A DNA stretch of 64,000 bases from Pomphorhynchus laevis (taxonomy: Eukaryota; Acanthocephala; Palaeacanthocephala; Echinorhynchida; Pomphorhynchidae). This document shows positions 50,701 to 60,089 of this stretch, one piece after another. The notes beneath the pieces are model-generated. The model saw only the letters and a program-made list of their open reading frames with translations, was not told the DNA's origin and ran no database searches. Both the position numbers and the translations under genes were made by a program. How positions within the stretch are numbered: position 1 is the stretch's first letter; each line of letters opens with the position of its first letter. Where the stretch lies: contig WNNJ02001554.1 in assembly GCA_012934845.2 (NCBI GenBank), forward strand, positions 168,986-232,985. The letters run 5' to 3'.

Positions 50701-53700
50701 TTATAAATAATTTCGAGATTATAAATTGTTTTCATCATTTGCCGTAATATTGCCATTTCATAAAATTGCTTGCATTTGCTTACAGAAAAGGCAAACGTCG
50801 CTCAGAGAGCCGTAAATCTAACAATGTCCACGATGGTAATTTCACAGATGCATGTAAAAGTGTTTTGCAAGTGTATTGTCATGATGAACCACACGTCAAT
50901 CAATCGTCATCTAAACGAAAAAAACTGGCAAAGTCGCCATTAAAATTAACCAACAAGAGAAAATCTGTATCTGCATTTGTACCGGAAGAAGATTACGACG
51001 TACAGTTTACTGTACCTGATTCCTACATCGAATTTATTGACACGTCGAACAGCTCCTCAAACAGCTTATCACCAAATCCTAAACACAATTCTAAAAGGTA
51101 TTTTAAAATATAATATAAGTTATGGATTTCTCATCATTGTATTAATCAATACAATGCCGATATTTACATTTAAATTTTAAGAATTTACAATTTTATAATT
51201 ATGTTAAATCAGTTTTATGACAAGCTCATATCGAAAAAATTAGTTTTTTTATATTAAAATCATTTTAGCTATATTTATCATGAATTTATTTCCTTTTAAA
51301 TGACCAAGAAAATTAGTTACTAAAATTACGCAGATCATAACTGCGTGATTTGTGGATATCAAAATCGCTATTGACTTCACAAATATGTAATGATCTAATT
51401 GACAATTCAAAAACTGATATCTTCGTCTACATGTAGAGACCAGAAATGCAGTGCGCACGAACAAATGTGATGTTTTCGTAAAACCATCAAAACTGAGTAT
51501 ATCTCGATAGGTAGACTACTACATATAACAAGTTATCATTTTTATTTGCACAGATGTTTTCGTAAAACCATCGGGCTGAGTGTTTCTCGATCGGTAAACG
51601 ACGACATATAACACGTTATCAATTTTATTTGCACAGATGTTTTCGTAAAACCATCGGGCTGAGTATTTCTCGATCGGTAAACGGCGACATATAGCACGTT
51701 ATCAATTTTATTTGCACAGATGTTTTCGTAAAACCATCGGGCTGAGTGTTTCTCGATCGGTAAACGACGACATATAACACGTTATCAATTTTATTTGCAC
51801 AGATTTTTTGCCATTGGGACTAGTATATCTAAATAGGTAGATTACTGATTATTTTTAATTCACGAAGGTATATTTTGACTTGGGTGATTTTGAGATTGCT
51901 TCAAACCATCACAATTAATTCATTACAATTATTTCTATTTTTTTAATTTTTTTGCGAGAGAAATAATTATTAAAATTAAATAATGTAATAAAATATAATT
52001 ATTAAATTAAATAACTTAATAAAATTTAACTTTGATGTTGAATTAAACTTCAAAATTAAATAATGTAATAAAATATAATTATTAAATTAAATAACTTAAT
52101 AAAATTTAACTTTGATGTTTAAATAACATAAACACTTCATTGCTAAAACAGATATCCTGAGGCAGTCGAGAGAGAGTGCATTCGCTGTGATCCGTATTGT
52201 GCCTACCGATGTGCCTACACATCGGTAGGCATAAATAACCACAGTTACATCTTCAATGAATTACTGTTATAAACAATCGAATTTCTCCTGGATGCTTGAC
52301 TATTTGTCTCGATTATTTTTATTGTTTTTGGTTTTTATTTAATTTCCTTCTTTCTTATTGTGTTGCCCCTGTCTTGAGCTTTTATCTTTTGGTCGTCAAT
52401 AAATAATAATGAGTAACCTTATAATAATAAGGAGTAGCTCATCGTTCAACGTCGATAACCCTACATTGTTCAACAATGCGACCTTGATAATAATATTTTT
52501 TAATAACATAAACTTTTTATACAGGTATCGAAATACAATGTTGCAAAGGTCTTTTGGCGATCAACAATTATTAAAATTAAGGCAAGAAAGTGTACGTCTT
52601 TGATGCTTAAATAACATAACCACTGCCTTGCTAAAACAGATATCTTCAGTCAGTCGACTGTGTGATCTGTATTTGTGCCTACGCATCCTCTGAGTTTACG
52701 ATGTTTGAAGGGCGATCGGATATAGGAGTTCGCAAACACATTCAAATTGTTCTTGCAAATGACGTGCTTGTGTTCGTTCTCAACCAGGCAGAATGAATCC
52801 GCGTATTGGGCTGCCTGTTTTCATTTAGCTTCCGCGTAATCGCCTTAATCGTGGTATTTGCTGATGGCCCAATTCTACCAGTGGCGACTGGTGTAAGTCG
52901 CGACTTTTAATTATTAATTTTGTAACGATTTGTTTTTCTTTCTTATACTTTCCCCATAGTCGAAAATAATCGTTTCGTTATTACTAGTTATTAGCTACCA
53001 CAACTACGTCAACTGCGGACAATTGCTGATAGTCTAATTATCAATTTTACACACATTCGTTGCATATGGATTAAAATCTAAGTATAGCTAACGGTTGATA
53101 TTTCGTCCCAGAATGCTGTTAAACCATATGGAATTAGCCAAAGTAACATTATCTTCTGGATTTAACGTTTTAGTCATTGAAGCATTTTGATCTAGGAGGA
53201 TTACAACTATCTCGAAGTGAGGATTTAAATGTGATAAGCGATCAAGTCGTAATTTCAATAGAGCTGACTGTCCTCTACGAAACTTGACAACTTTCAATTT
53301 TCAGATATGCGGTCGTTAAAGATAGCGATGATTCTTATTCATTGCTGCGGCACGTTTCCAAAAGAAAACTTTGTGTGCTTATGTTTTAATTATTTTTAAA
53401 GTTAATTAATTATTATTTATTATTAAGTATTCAACGAAATGCAGTAAATTATTTAGAATTTCGTGAATATCGTGTATCTCTGTGCAATTGATATTTATTT
53501 TTGGTTTATGATTTTTTCTTTTAGCACTAATGTATCCGTGAGTCATTCAGCCAGTCCAAGTAGTTCCACTTTACTACCCCAATCGCTTGCTTATCAGGTT
53601 TCTAATAGTAAACGTTTGCGTGTTATTGCCCATATCGATTCAAGTCCCCAATCTAAACTGTTAATTCCATTCCGCCGATTTTCCACTGTACAGGAGCTTA

Positions 53701-53873
53701 AGTTAGAAATTGAAAGTCGAATATGCAGGAAACTGAATCACATAAAGCAATGGGCTAACAGCGATATATACGATATGAATGACTGCATGCTAGACGAAGT
53801 AGACATTATAGATGATTTACTCGAGAATGAATCCGTACAAGAATGGTCCGTGAAAGTCAGATTGCATAATTAA
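44740..53873 (+). CDS. TONSL: Tonsoku-like protein (TONSL), 4 exons, lacking C-terminal LRRs
   Basis: TONSL with MMS22L reads unmethylated histone H4 Lys20 on new chromatin and helps load RAD51 at broken replication forks. Exons 44740-45586, 47972-49061, 50786-51097 and 53525-53873 total 2598 nt, 865 residues, no internal stop. Residues 1 to about 440 are TPRs (YLNLGLVSEELEGA). An acidic run (about 449-484) precedes three ankyrin repeats (about 485-600). The H4-tail pocket described for human TONSL is largely kept: GET (E492), RDFNGW (D522, W526), HEAVN (H530, E531, N534), HDAC (D565). Residues 646-749 are basic and serine-rich, with KRKKLAKSPLK. A ubiquitin-like domain (about 779-862) ends the protein. 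Human TONSL continues with leucine-rich repeats; here a stop and AATAAA follow. Cells would need it in S phase nuclei. Confidence 0.9.
46465..47400 (+). mobile_element. PLE RT remnant in TONSL intron 1 (fossil)
   Basis: The translation shows NTGFPYILPNIHKNHHYA and SSYSTLSNKISKHISNIL, equivalent to the LPKVHK and KLAKFI region of the PLE at 40 kb, then RYVDDVFIVCRS near 47060-47100 (RT motif C). Several breaks; sense orientation relative to the host gene. Confidence 0.65.
47429..47815. repeat. ~70-bp direct repeat in TONSL intron 1
   Basis: TAAGTAAATAACTAAAG followed by CACTCAAATAAGTAATTTAC and ATTAGTGATCTCAGATT occurs at about 47429 and again at about 47741, 312 bp apart and almost unchanged. 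Confidence 0.75.
49832..49861. repeat. perfect 13-bp hairpin in TONSL intron 2
   Basis: ACTGATGATGCTA and TAGCATCATCAGT around TTTC. The preceding ATATTTCGCTAGC suggests a worn copy of the hairpin MITE family. Confidence 0.7.
51469..51850. repeat. 83-bp tandem repeat in TONSL intron 3
   Basis: Copies start at 51469, 51553, 51636, 51719 and 51802 (spacing 84, 83, 83, 83). The unit opens GATGTTTTCGTAAAACCATC and includes TCTCGATCGGTAAACG. The three central copies are almost identical; the first and last are diverged. Confidence 0.9.
51972..52119. repeat. 80-bp tandem duplication in TONSL intron 3
   Basis: AAAATTAAATAATGTAATAA starts both copies (51972, 52052), each running through AAATTTAACTTTGATGTT with hardly a change. 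Confidence 0.85.
52118..52960. other. duplicated segment, possible LTR-type fossil
   Basis: A ~90-bp word (TGCTAAAACAGATATC and onwards) occurs near 52140 and again near 52628. Between and after them are a polyadenylation-like AATAAATAATAATG region and, near 52875, a CCAGTGGCGACTGGTG word that recalls the leader following an LTR. No protein part is seen. The assignment is weak. Confidence 0.25.
52200..52231. repeat. perfect 14-bp fold-back
   Basis: TGCCTACCGATGTG and CACATCGGTAGGCA around CCTA. Confidence 0.8.
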
Positions 53874-54007
53874 AAAGTTACGTCAAATTGTAATAATGTA
53901 ACTGGCAAATTTTGATGTATTTAGAATATTTTAAATATTTTGGGGTTTATTGAATTCGTTAGTTGTTTTTTTATAAAAATCTTGTTTTAATATTTTACTT
54001 TGAAAGA

Positions 54008-54013
54008 AATAAA
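54008..54013 (+). terminator. TONSL polyadenylation signal
   Basis: AATAAA 135 bp beyond the stop codon, supporting that the gene truly ends without LRRs. Confidence 0.55.
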
Positions 54014-54184
54014 ATGACGCTAATTCACCGAAATTATTTAAATTTATTTAATTATTAATATTAATTTAATCAATTTAATTTAAATTAATATAACCTTAAT
54101 ATTATAATATTAATAATAAATCATTACTTACTAATCCGTAAAAATTATTAATTGTTAATTTTTACTAATCTGTAAAAATTATTA

Positions 54185-54329
54185 TTATTTGCCAGTCCTC
54201 CTCTGCATCCAGTAGTGGGAAGGATCTGGCACTGATGAGTCATTGTGATGACGAAACGGCATTCGTCATTCTTTCGCGTCTGGCTTACATGTTTTACAAG
54301 AAATTCACGCGGAATGGTCTCACTCTCCT
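54185..54329 (+). mobile_element. short retrocopy of the type III hammerhead repeat
   Basis: About 145 bp homologous to the ~295-bp repeat at 11.3-12.2 kb. It is flanked by TAAAAATTATTA at 54173-54184 and 54330-54341, a possible 12-bp target-site duplication (weak evidence in AT-rich DNA). Homology starts at T54190, exactly the base after the predicted self-cleavage site of the family. The missing upstream part is the 5' strand of stem III. Confidence 0.65.
54190..54262 (+). ncRNA. hammerhead core, cleaved-end copy
   Basis: Stem I TGCCAG (54190-54195) with CTGGCA (54226-54231), fully paired; core CTGATGA (54232-54238); stem II GTCAT/ATGAC with loop TGTG; GAAA (54253-54256); then CGGCAT. Stem II differs in length and sequence from the 12-kb copy yet stays paired, and the G-U pair of stem I is here A-U, which is covariation. 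It cannot cleave, as the stem III partner and triplet are absent. Confidence 0.75.
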
Positions 54330-54779
54330 TAAAAATTATTAAATTAATAATATATTAAATTAAATATATTAAATAATATAATTAAATTAATTATTAATAT
54401 ATTAATAAGACATGTACAACAACGAATTAAACAACACTAGATAGAATTACCGTATTACTTTTAATTCATAGGAATTTTAAGGTGAATTCTAAGATATTGG
54501 GTACGAACGTCTCTTGTAAAGTTTTTCAAGAGTTCCTTATTATAATTTATTATAATTTAATGATGTATTTTAGCATGTATTTTATATTAATTTTATAATG
54601 TATTATAATTTTATTTCGTGTTACAAATATTTTTTATTCCTTTTATTGCTCTAAGGTTGTAAAATTTAGGAGTGGAGTTCCATTTAGGATAAAGGATACC
54701 TTTAGGTATCCTTTAAAGGATAATAAAGGATAATTTAGGCTCTCAGCCGCTTGAATAATGCAGGAATATTACATATAAT

Positions 54780-55660
54780 GGGTTATAGTTGAATTCTAGA
54801 TGGTCCTTCACCTCCCATGTCGAGGAAAAGGCTTCGAAGATTTCTATGGCTACCTGTTGTGTACGTAATTTGGGTGTTATATCTTACGAAGGTGATATTA
54901 AATACTTTCATGTAATGATATTGCCAATTTTGACATACGGTTTACCGGTAATATGGTCGGACTTATCCTCATCGAACTTTGCTCAAATTGATACCCTCAG
55001 AACAGATTTATTAAGCACATTGTGGGTGTCTCAGTGAAATGTTCTTCTACATCGGTCGTCATATTATCTCGATTCCTACGTGCTCTAATTATGCTCGCGC
55101 GATCTTCAACAATAAAACCTATTTTAATACCTATATTTTTACAGTCTCGGTGCAGCCGGCTCGTTATATTAAGAAATCATTGCTATGGATGACCATTTAT
55201 AGACCATTTATCAAATTGATAAATGTCAAAACAGATTTATTAAGCACATGGTGGGTGTTTCAGTGAAATATTCTTCTACATCGTTCGCCATATTATCTCA
55301 CATTGGCAAATTTCATTTTGGCAAATTTCAATTTGTCAAAATCTCAAGCGTTTTCGATTAATAAATCTGAATTTATTCTCAAAAGTTCCAAACTTAACCC
55401 TGAGATTTATTTAACACTCATATTTTTAGAGACTCGGTGGCAGCAGGTTTTTATATTAAGATACCATTGCTATGGATGCTTTCTATTCACGGTTATCATG
55501 ATAAATTTTGCATTATTAATATTCCAATTCATCCAGTCTCCATTCAATGTAAATGTGTATTCTGTGGCTCTCCGTGTGCATCCTTACTGCATGTTTTTTC
55601 TTGTCCACATTTGTCTAAATTAGGATTAGCTGATATCGGCAAACTACGCAAATCCTGAAA
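54780..55660 (+). mobile_element. LINE C-terminal fragment, third family
   Basis: RWSFTSHVEEKASKISMA and PILTYGLPVIWSD are RT thumb landmarks. RFIKHIVGVSVKCSSTS follows and occurs again about 225 bp further on (RFIKHMVGVSVKYSSTS). CVFCGSPCASLLHVFSC is the Cys/His finger near the end of many ORF2 proteins. Several frame changes break it, and part is duplicated. Confidence 0.65.
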
Positions 55661-55959
55661 TACCACACACCTGCCGAAATTCCTATTGAAGTATTAACAT
55701 GAATATAACTGATGTTAAATTGTTTGAAGTATTAACATGAATATAACTGATGCTAAATTGTTTATTGCCTGTTTACTGACTGCAATATTTATGTTTGTTT
55801 TTCAATCATTACAGAAAGGTAATGTGGATAAAAAAATTCTCTACATTGCTGTTTTAATTATTTTTTAAATTTATTTTTGATGTCAGAAAGTTGCAATTTA
55901 CGGGTTACCCGCAAATGAGCCCTCATTATTAAACTTAGAACGTTATACGTGATTTTGTG

Positions 55960-58120
55960 TAATCACTGGTTGTTCCATTTTGCTTTCCGACATGTGTAAG
56001 GTTTCACCTTTATTGACATTAAAACAGTCTTTGCTATTAATGTTGAGATACTTGATCGTATGGTTCGTATACAATCTGTGTACGAAGAATGACCGCGAGT
56101 GGATATTTGTCTTGATATTCGCTTCAATACTGCTTTCGTTGTCGGACCCATACCTTCTGTGGCCGATGATATAAATGAATGAAAGGATGTATGCTCAACT
56201 TCCACTATTCTTTCATTATATTTTGCATTTTTGCGATTTTCGTGGTATTTGAAGGGGTCTGATATTCTTGATAGGGAATACGACGGAGCCAAAGAGTTAA
56301 AAACGCATATATCCATGAATGACCGGTCCGTAACATTCCCAAATATACCGTTGCAAGAAATATCTGCCCTTGTATCTTTATCTCGCGATGTTGTATTGTT
56401 ATCGAATCCGACAGATTGAGGTACATGATTAAGTTGGGGCTCTTTTATTACGTATTACGCACTTACAAAATGTTTTTAAACATTTAGATATTTCATCGAT
56501 TACAATATTGTGACGGACAAAATTAAATCCTTTAGTCAGACATGACAGGGCATGCGTGATACCAAATTCGGCACCGCAAGGGCACTTATTTGTCATTGGA
56601 TTAAGTTGCCAGCCAAATCACACTGCAACAGCGTCCTTAAACTCTCTCAAAGTTAGGAATGTACCCATTTGATCATATGCTTGACTCAACCATTCCGATG
56701 CTCGCGTTGTACTGGCGTTTTTAAGAATCGAAGCAAGATCTCTCTACGAGAATTGGATAAAATCTGATTAAATGAGCCCATCTGCTAAAATTGGACATGT
56801 CGAATGTGGCTCAGCAAATCTCGTCGATAGTTCATAAGAACAAATTGTTGACAACCATTCCCATTAAGCTCAAACATCATTAACGAATTCACGTAACCTA
56901 CAATTCCTCTTTCGGTTGGGTAATAAATTCAGAGTCCACCAAATTTGAACGGAAGTGTAATCAGTACTTCATATTCTTCTCCGACCGGTCCGGTACCTAA
57001 CATATGAGGTAATAAGTGCACGAACAGCTGCGAACGAAGGATTTCAAACCAACCGCTTGTGGTTTTGGAAGTTCTGAATATATAAGTCTGTTGGTGTTGA
57101 AAGGCCATCGTCAATAGAATGCTGACTGAGAATGCGGTGATTAATATTATCTCATGAAGCTGATCAAGTGATTTTTTCCAATCGTTGACAGTTTCTTTAA
57201 CTCATCACTTCAGTATTCACCAGTCCCCATAAAGCTTCCTGGGTATTTCGCACTATCTTAATATATAGGTACGATATCGTCTGCAAATCGCTTTAGTCTA
57301 ATCCCGAGCTCTACATCATGTGTCATAATCGTTCATTTTGTAGGATTCACGAAGTATACATAATACGGGGACAACTGCTTGACACATTCCAAACTTTTAA
57401 GAGGTCATCGATTTATCCGGCACATGCGCCATCGTCTGCACACGAGCAGTGGGTAGCTCCAGGTGCAATCTTGCTCAATATGTCAATTAGGAGCATTAAT
57501 GCAGCAGCATAAGCAGCCATGGTCTCCTTGTATGAATTCTTCGGCAGACAATAACGAAATATTATCGACAGTGAGAATTGATGGTTGCCCATACTTGTTA
57601 TTTAATATCGGCGAGAGAGCTGTACATATATATATTTCATGTTTGTTAGAGCCATTTTTCTATTAACACAATTAAATGCATTTCTTGCATCTAACAATAA
57701 CACACAATTAAATGCGTTCCTGTCCATTCAGTAACGCATCCATTAAATGCGTTCCTATCCATTCGACTGAATAGACAGCGATTTCAGTACTGCATCGTTG
57801 TTCCCTGAATAGTTGCAAATTCCCACACAATGATGTCAGATCATCTTTGATGCGTGAAATAAAAGCACGACTAAATATTCTCCTCACTACCTTACCGATT
57901 TCAATTGGTCTGACATCAGGCATCTTGGTAATGGAATCAAACGGCGTACTGTATATGCCTGTGGAAAAGATGGCTCAATAGATTCAGTCGATATCTTAAT
58001 AACGGATTCGCATAGTTTGTCGGCTAGAAGGTAAGAGCTATTATCAAATGATGTGAGAAAGTGTCTCCAACCATCATAGTCTACACCACACGAACACGCA
58101 AATCCGCGTGTAAGTGGCAA
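55960..58120 (-). mobile_element. RT element remnant, VRPIxxGxVxRR type
   Basis: On the - strand: RRLIPLPRCLMSDQLKSVRP, IEIGKVVRRIF and GNLQLFREQRCSTEIAVYSV near 58000-57770, DARNAFNCVNRKMALTN near 57690-57640, IQGDHGC near 57510, ITLPFKFGGL near 56940, and NRKNAKYNERIVEVEHTSFH then SATEGMGPTTKAVLKRIS near 56240-56110. This order matches RTs common in cnidarians, molluscs and arthropods with DAxNAFNxxNR and TQGDP motifs. Many breaks. Related remnants are at 33620-34540 and 59299-59760. Confidence 0.65.
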
Positions 58121-58407
58121 CTTTAAGTATCAACTTTAAGTATCAATTTTAAGTAATTAGATGCATGTAAGTGGCGCTTCATCAAAAAATCCCTTTGCTA
58201 ATCACCAAAAATCCTTCAACGCATATTGCAGCACTCACATCGATTAAGCTACTACAATATACTGCAATAAACTACTACTTTATTCCGGTCTGTTGATGCT
58301 CTTTTTATCTTTTGTTCTAATTTAAATTATTACAACTTTTTATTTTAATGAATTTTACTGGTCTAAACAAAATTTATAACAAAATTTTATCTCAACAAAA
58401 TTTAATA

Positions 58408-58667
58408 TTGTTGAGATATTTCCGGACCTTTAGCTGGTGCATGCTAAAATACAAGTTAGTAAATACAAGTGAGCTGGTGCATGCACTTTATATAGTGCAT
58501 GCTGAGGGACGAAACAACGATGATACAGAGACGTCCACTGATGAGTCCCGCTCTGTGGAGTTGTCTGGACAGCATGCTTTCTGTCGTAATGCGACCTGAT
58601 AGCTGAAGCTATTATGTAGCCAGCTAAAATACAAGTTAGTCGAAGAGGTCCGGAAATATATCAACAA
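58408..58667. repeat. 260-bp inverted-repeat element with scrambled hammerhead-like words
   Basis: Ends TTGTTGAGATATTTCCGGAC (58408) and GTCCGGAAATATATCAACAA (58648-58667) are inverted copies. Inside, GCATGCTG (58497-58504) pairs with CAGCATGC (58570-58577), enclosing GGGAC-GAAA (58506-58514) and CTGATGA-GTCCC (58538-58549). GCTAAAATACAAGTTAGT occurs twice in direct orientation. No protein is encoded. Confidence 0.55.
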
Positions 58668-59298
58668 AATGAAATTCAACAGACTACCAACAAGACGATT
58701 TAAATGCATCAATTTTTTATTCTAATGAATTTCACCTATTTTCACATAAATAGGTTCATATTCTCTTGTAACCAACACGTAAAAGGGCAAACTGAAGTAG
58801 TGTCTGATGTAAATTCGGTAATAAAACTTATATCTACTACGCAAAAAGCATTTCTTAAAGTAACTAACAATAATTTTAATGTTTTAAAAGAAATACTATC
58901 TATTTAATCAAATTTACACACTAAATGGGTTCCAACAAATAAGCTCGATACGTGCTTTTAAAGTTTCGCTAAGTAACTTCTTTCAAATTAAATTTCATTC
59001 AATGTTGTCTGCGATGCCTTTACATTCTTGTAAGCAGATCTGACTGGAATAATACACATTAAATCAGCAATAGCAAGGTTGCAACCCAGCGAAAAAGTTG
59101 CAATAAAGTCGGAGTTTTTATGTGTGAACAAAATTCTAAAAGTGTTATCGTATTATTATCAAGCTTGCGAGAAACATTTTGTTTGAACGTTTTTGCATTC
59201 AGTTGCTTCTGATGTCTTAATTAACCAAACAGACTTTGAAATGGTTCCTCTCTTATAATTTTGTCTTTAGTATTCAACAGTATGTTCGTTATCTGTAG
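58668..59298. other. gene-free stretch
   Basis: No recognisable gene or element. Confidence 0.5.
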
Positions 59299-59760
59299 TT
59301 AATCACTACTGAAGCTAGTAGTTGATGCTACTAGCTTCAGTAGTGATTTAGCGTGAATACCTATTCCGCCACATGCCGAAAATATAAGTGGGATAAATTT
59401 GCCTCGCTCTACGGTTTCCACTTTTTCACGATACTTAGAAACCTTGCGATTATTATGATATTGAAAGGCGGATGTCGGACTCATTTTGGCATACGAAATG
59501 AATCCGACAATTGGTTCCGTCACTTCACTTGATGGCATATTTACAAGATTCGTTCCTACAAAAACGGCCGTAGAGTGTGGAGCTCACAAACAGCTGGATA
59601 TTGAACGAGCTACAGTCAAACTCAATTTTGCTCGTATATTGAATACGGTTGATGCATACTCCGTACAGTTATTATCGTTAGTTTATTTGCTATCGTTATG
59701 AGTGCAAAATCGCACATACACACTACCCTTTAGAGGTTGAGAAAACCATTGAAATTAATT
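59299..59760 (-). mobile_element. RT element C-terminal fragment with terminal hairpin
   Basis: The - strand reads YHNNRKVSKYREKVETVERG then SACGGIGIHAKSLLKLV, matching the end of the element at 55960-58120. At its 3' edge AATCACTACTGAAGCTAGTA begins a perfect 21-bp fold-back (59301-59321 with 59328-59348, loop TTGATG). Confidence 0.6.
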
Positions 59761-59966
59761 TCGACCGCTTAATGTCGAAATTATAAATTACAAATTCCTC
59801 TTATCAAAAAGTCATGATATAAACAGTTGGTATGTCGAACTTTGAAACAAAAATTATGAATAGACAAATAAGGAGAACTCTCAATTATGTGGTCTCCGTA
59901 AAAATTTTGAAATTATCGATGTCCACCCTGAGCTTTGATGATGCGATAAAATTCAAATAAATGAAT

Positions 59967-59972
59967 TTTATT
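59967..59972 (-). terminator. cullin polyadenylation signal
   Basis: AATAAA on the - strand, 118 bp beyond the cullin stop codon. Confidence 0.5.
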
Positions 59973-60089
59973 TCTATAAATTAATAAAAATAAGCCATTA
60001 ATAAGTTCATTATTTAATGCAAAGATGTCACGACGTATTATTTTAAAGTGATCTATAATATCAGTAATCAGTCACTAGTTAAAGATTAT

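Noticed and set aside
52860-52910. A primer-binding-site-like word as proof of an LTR retrotransposon
   Set aside because: No paired LTRs or coding region could be established; kept only as a weak fossil candidate.
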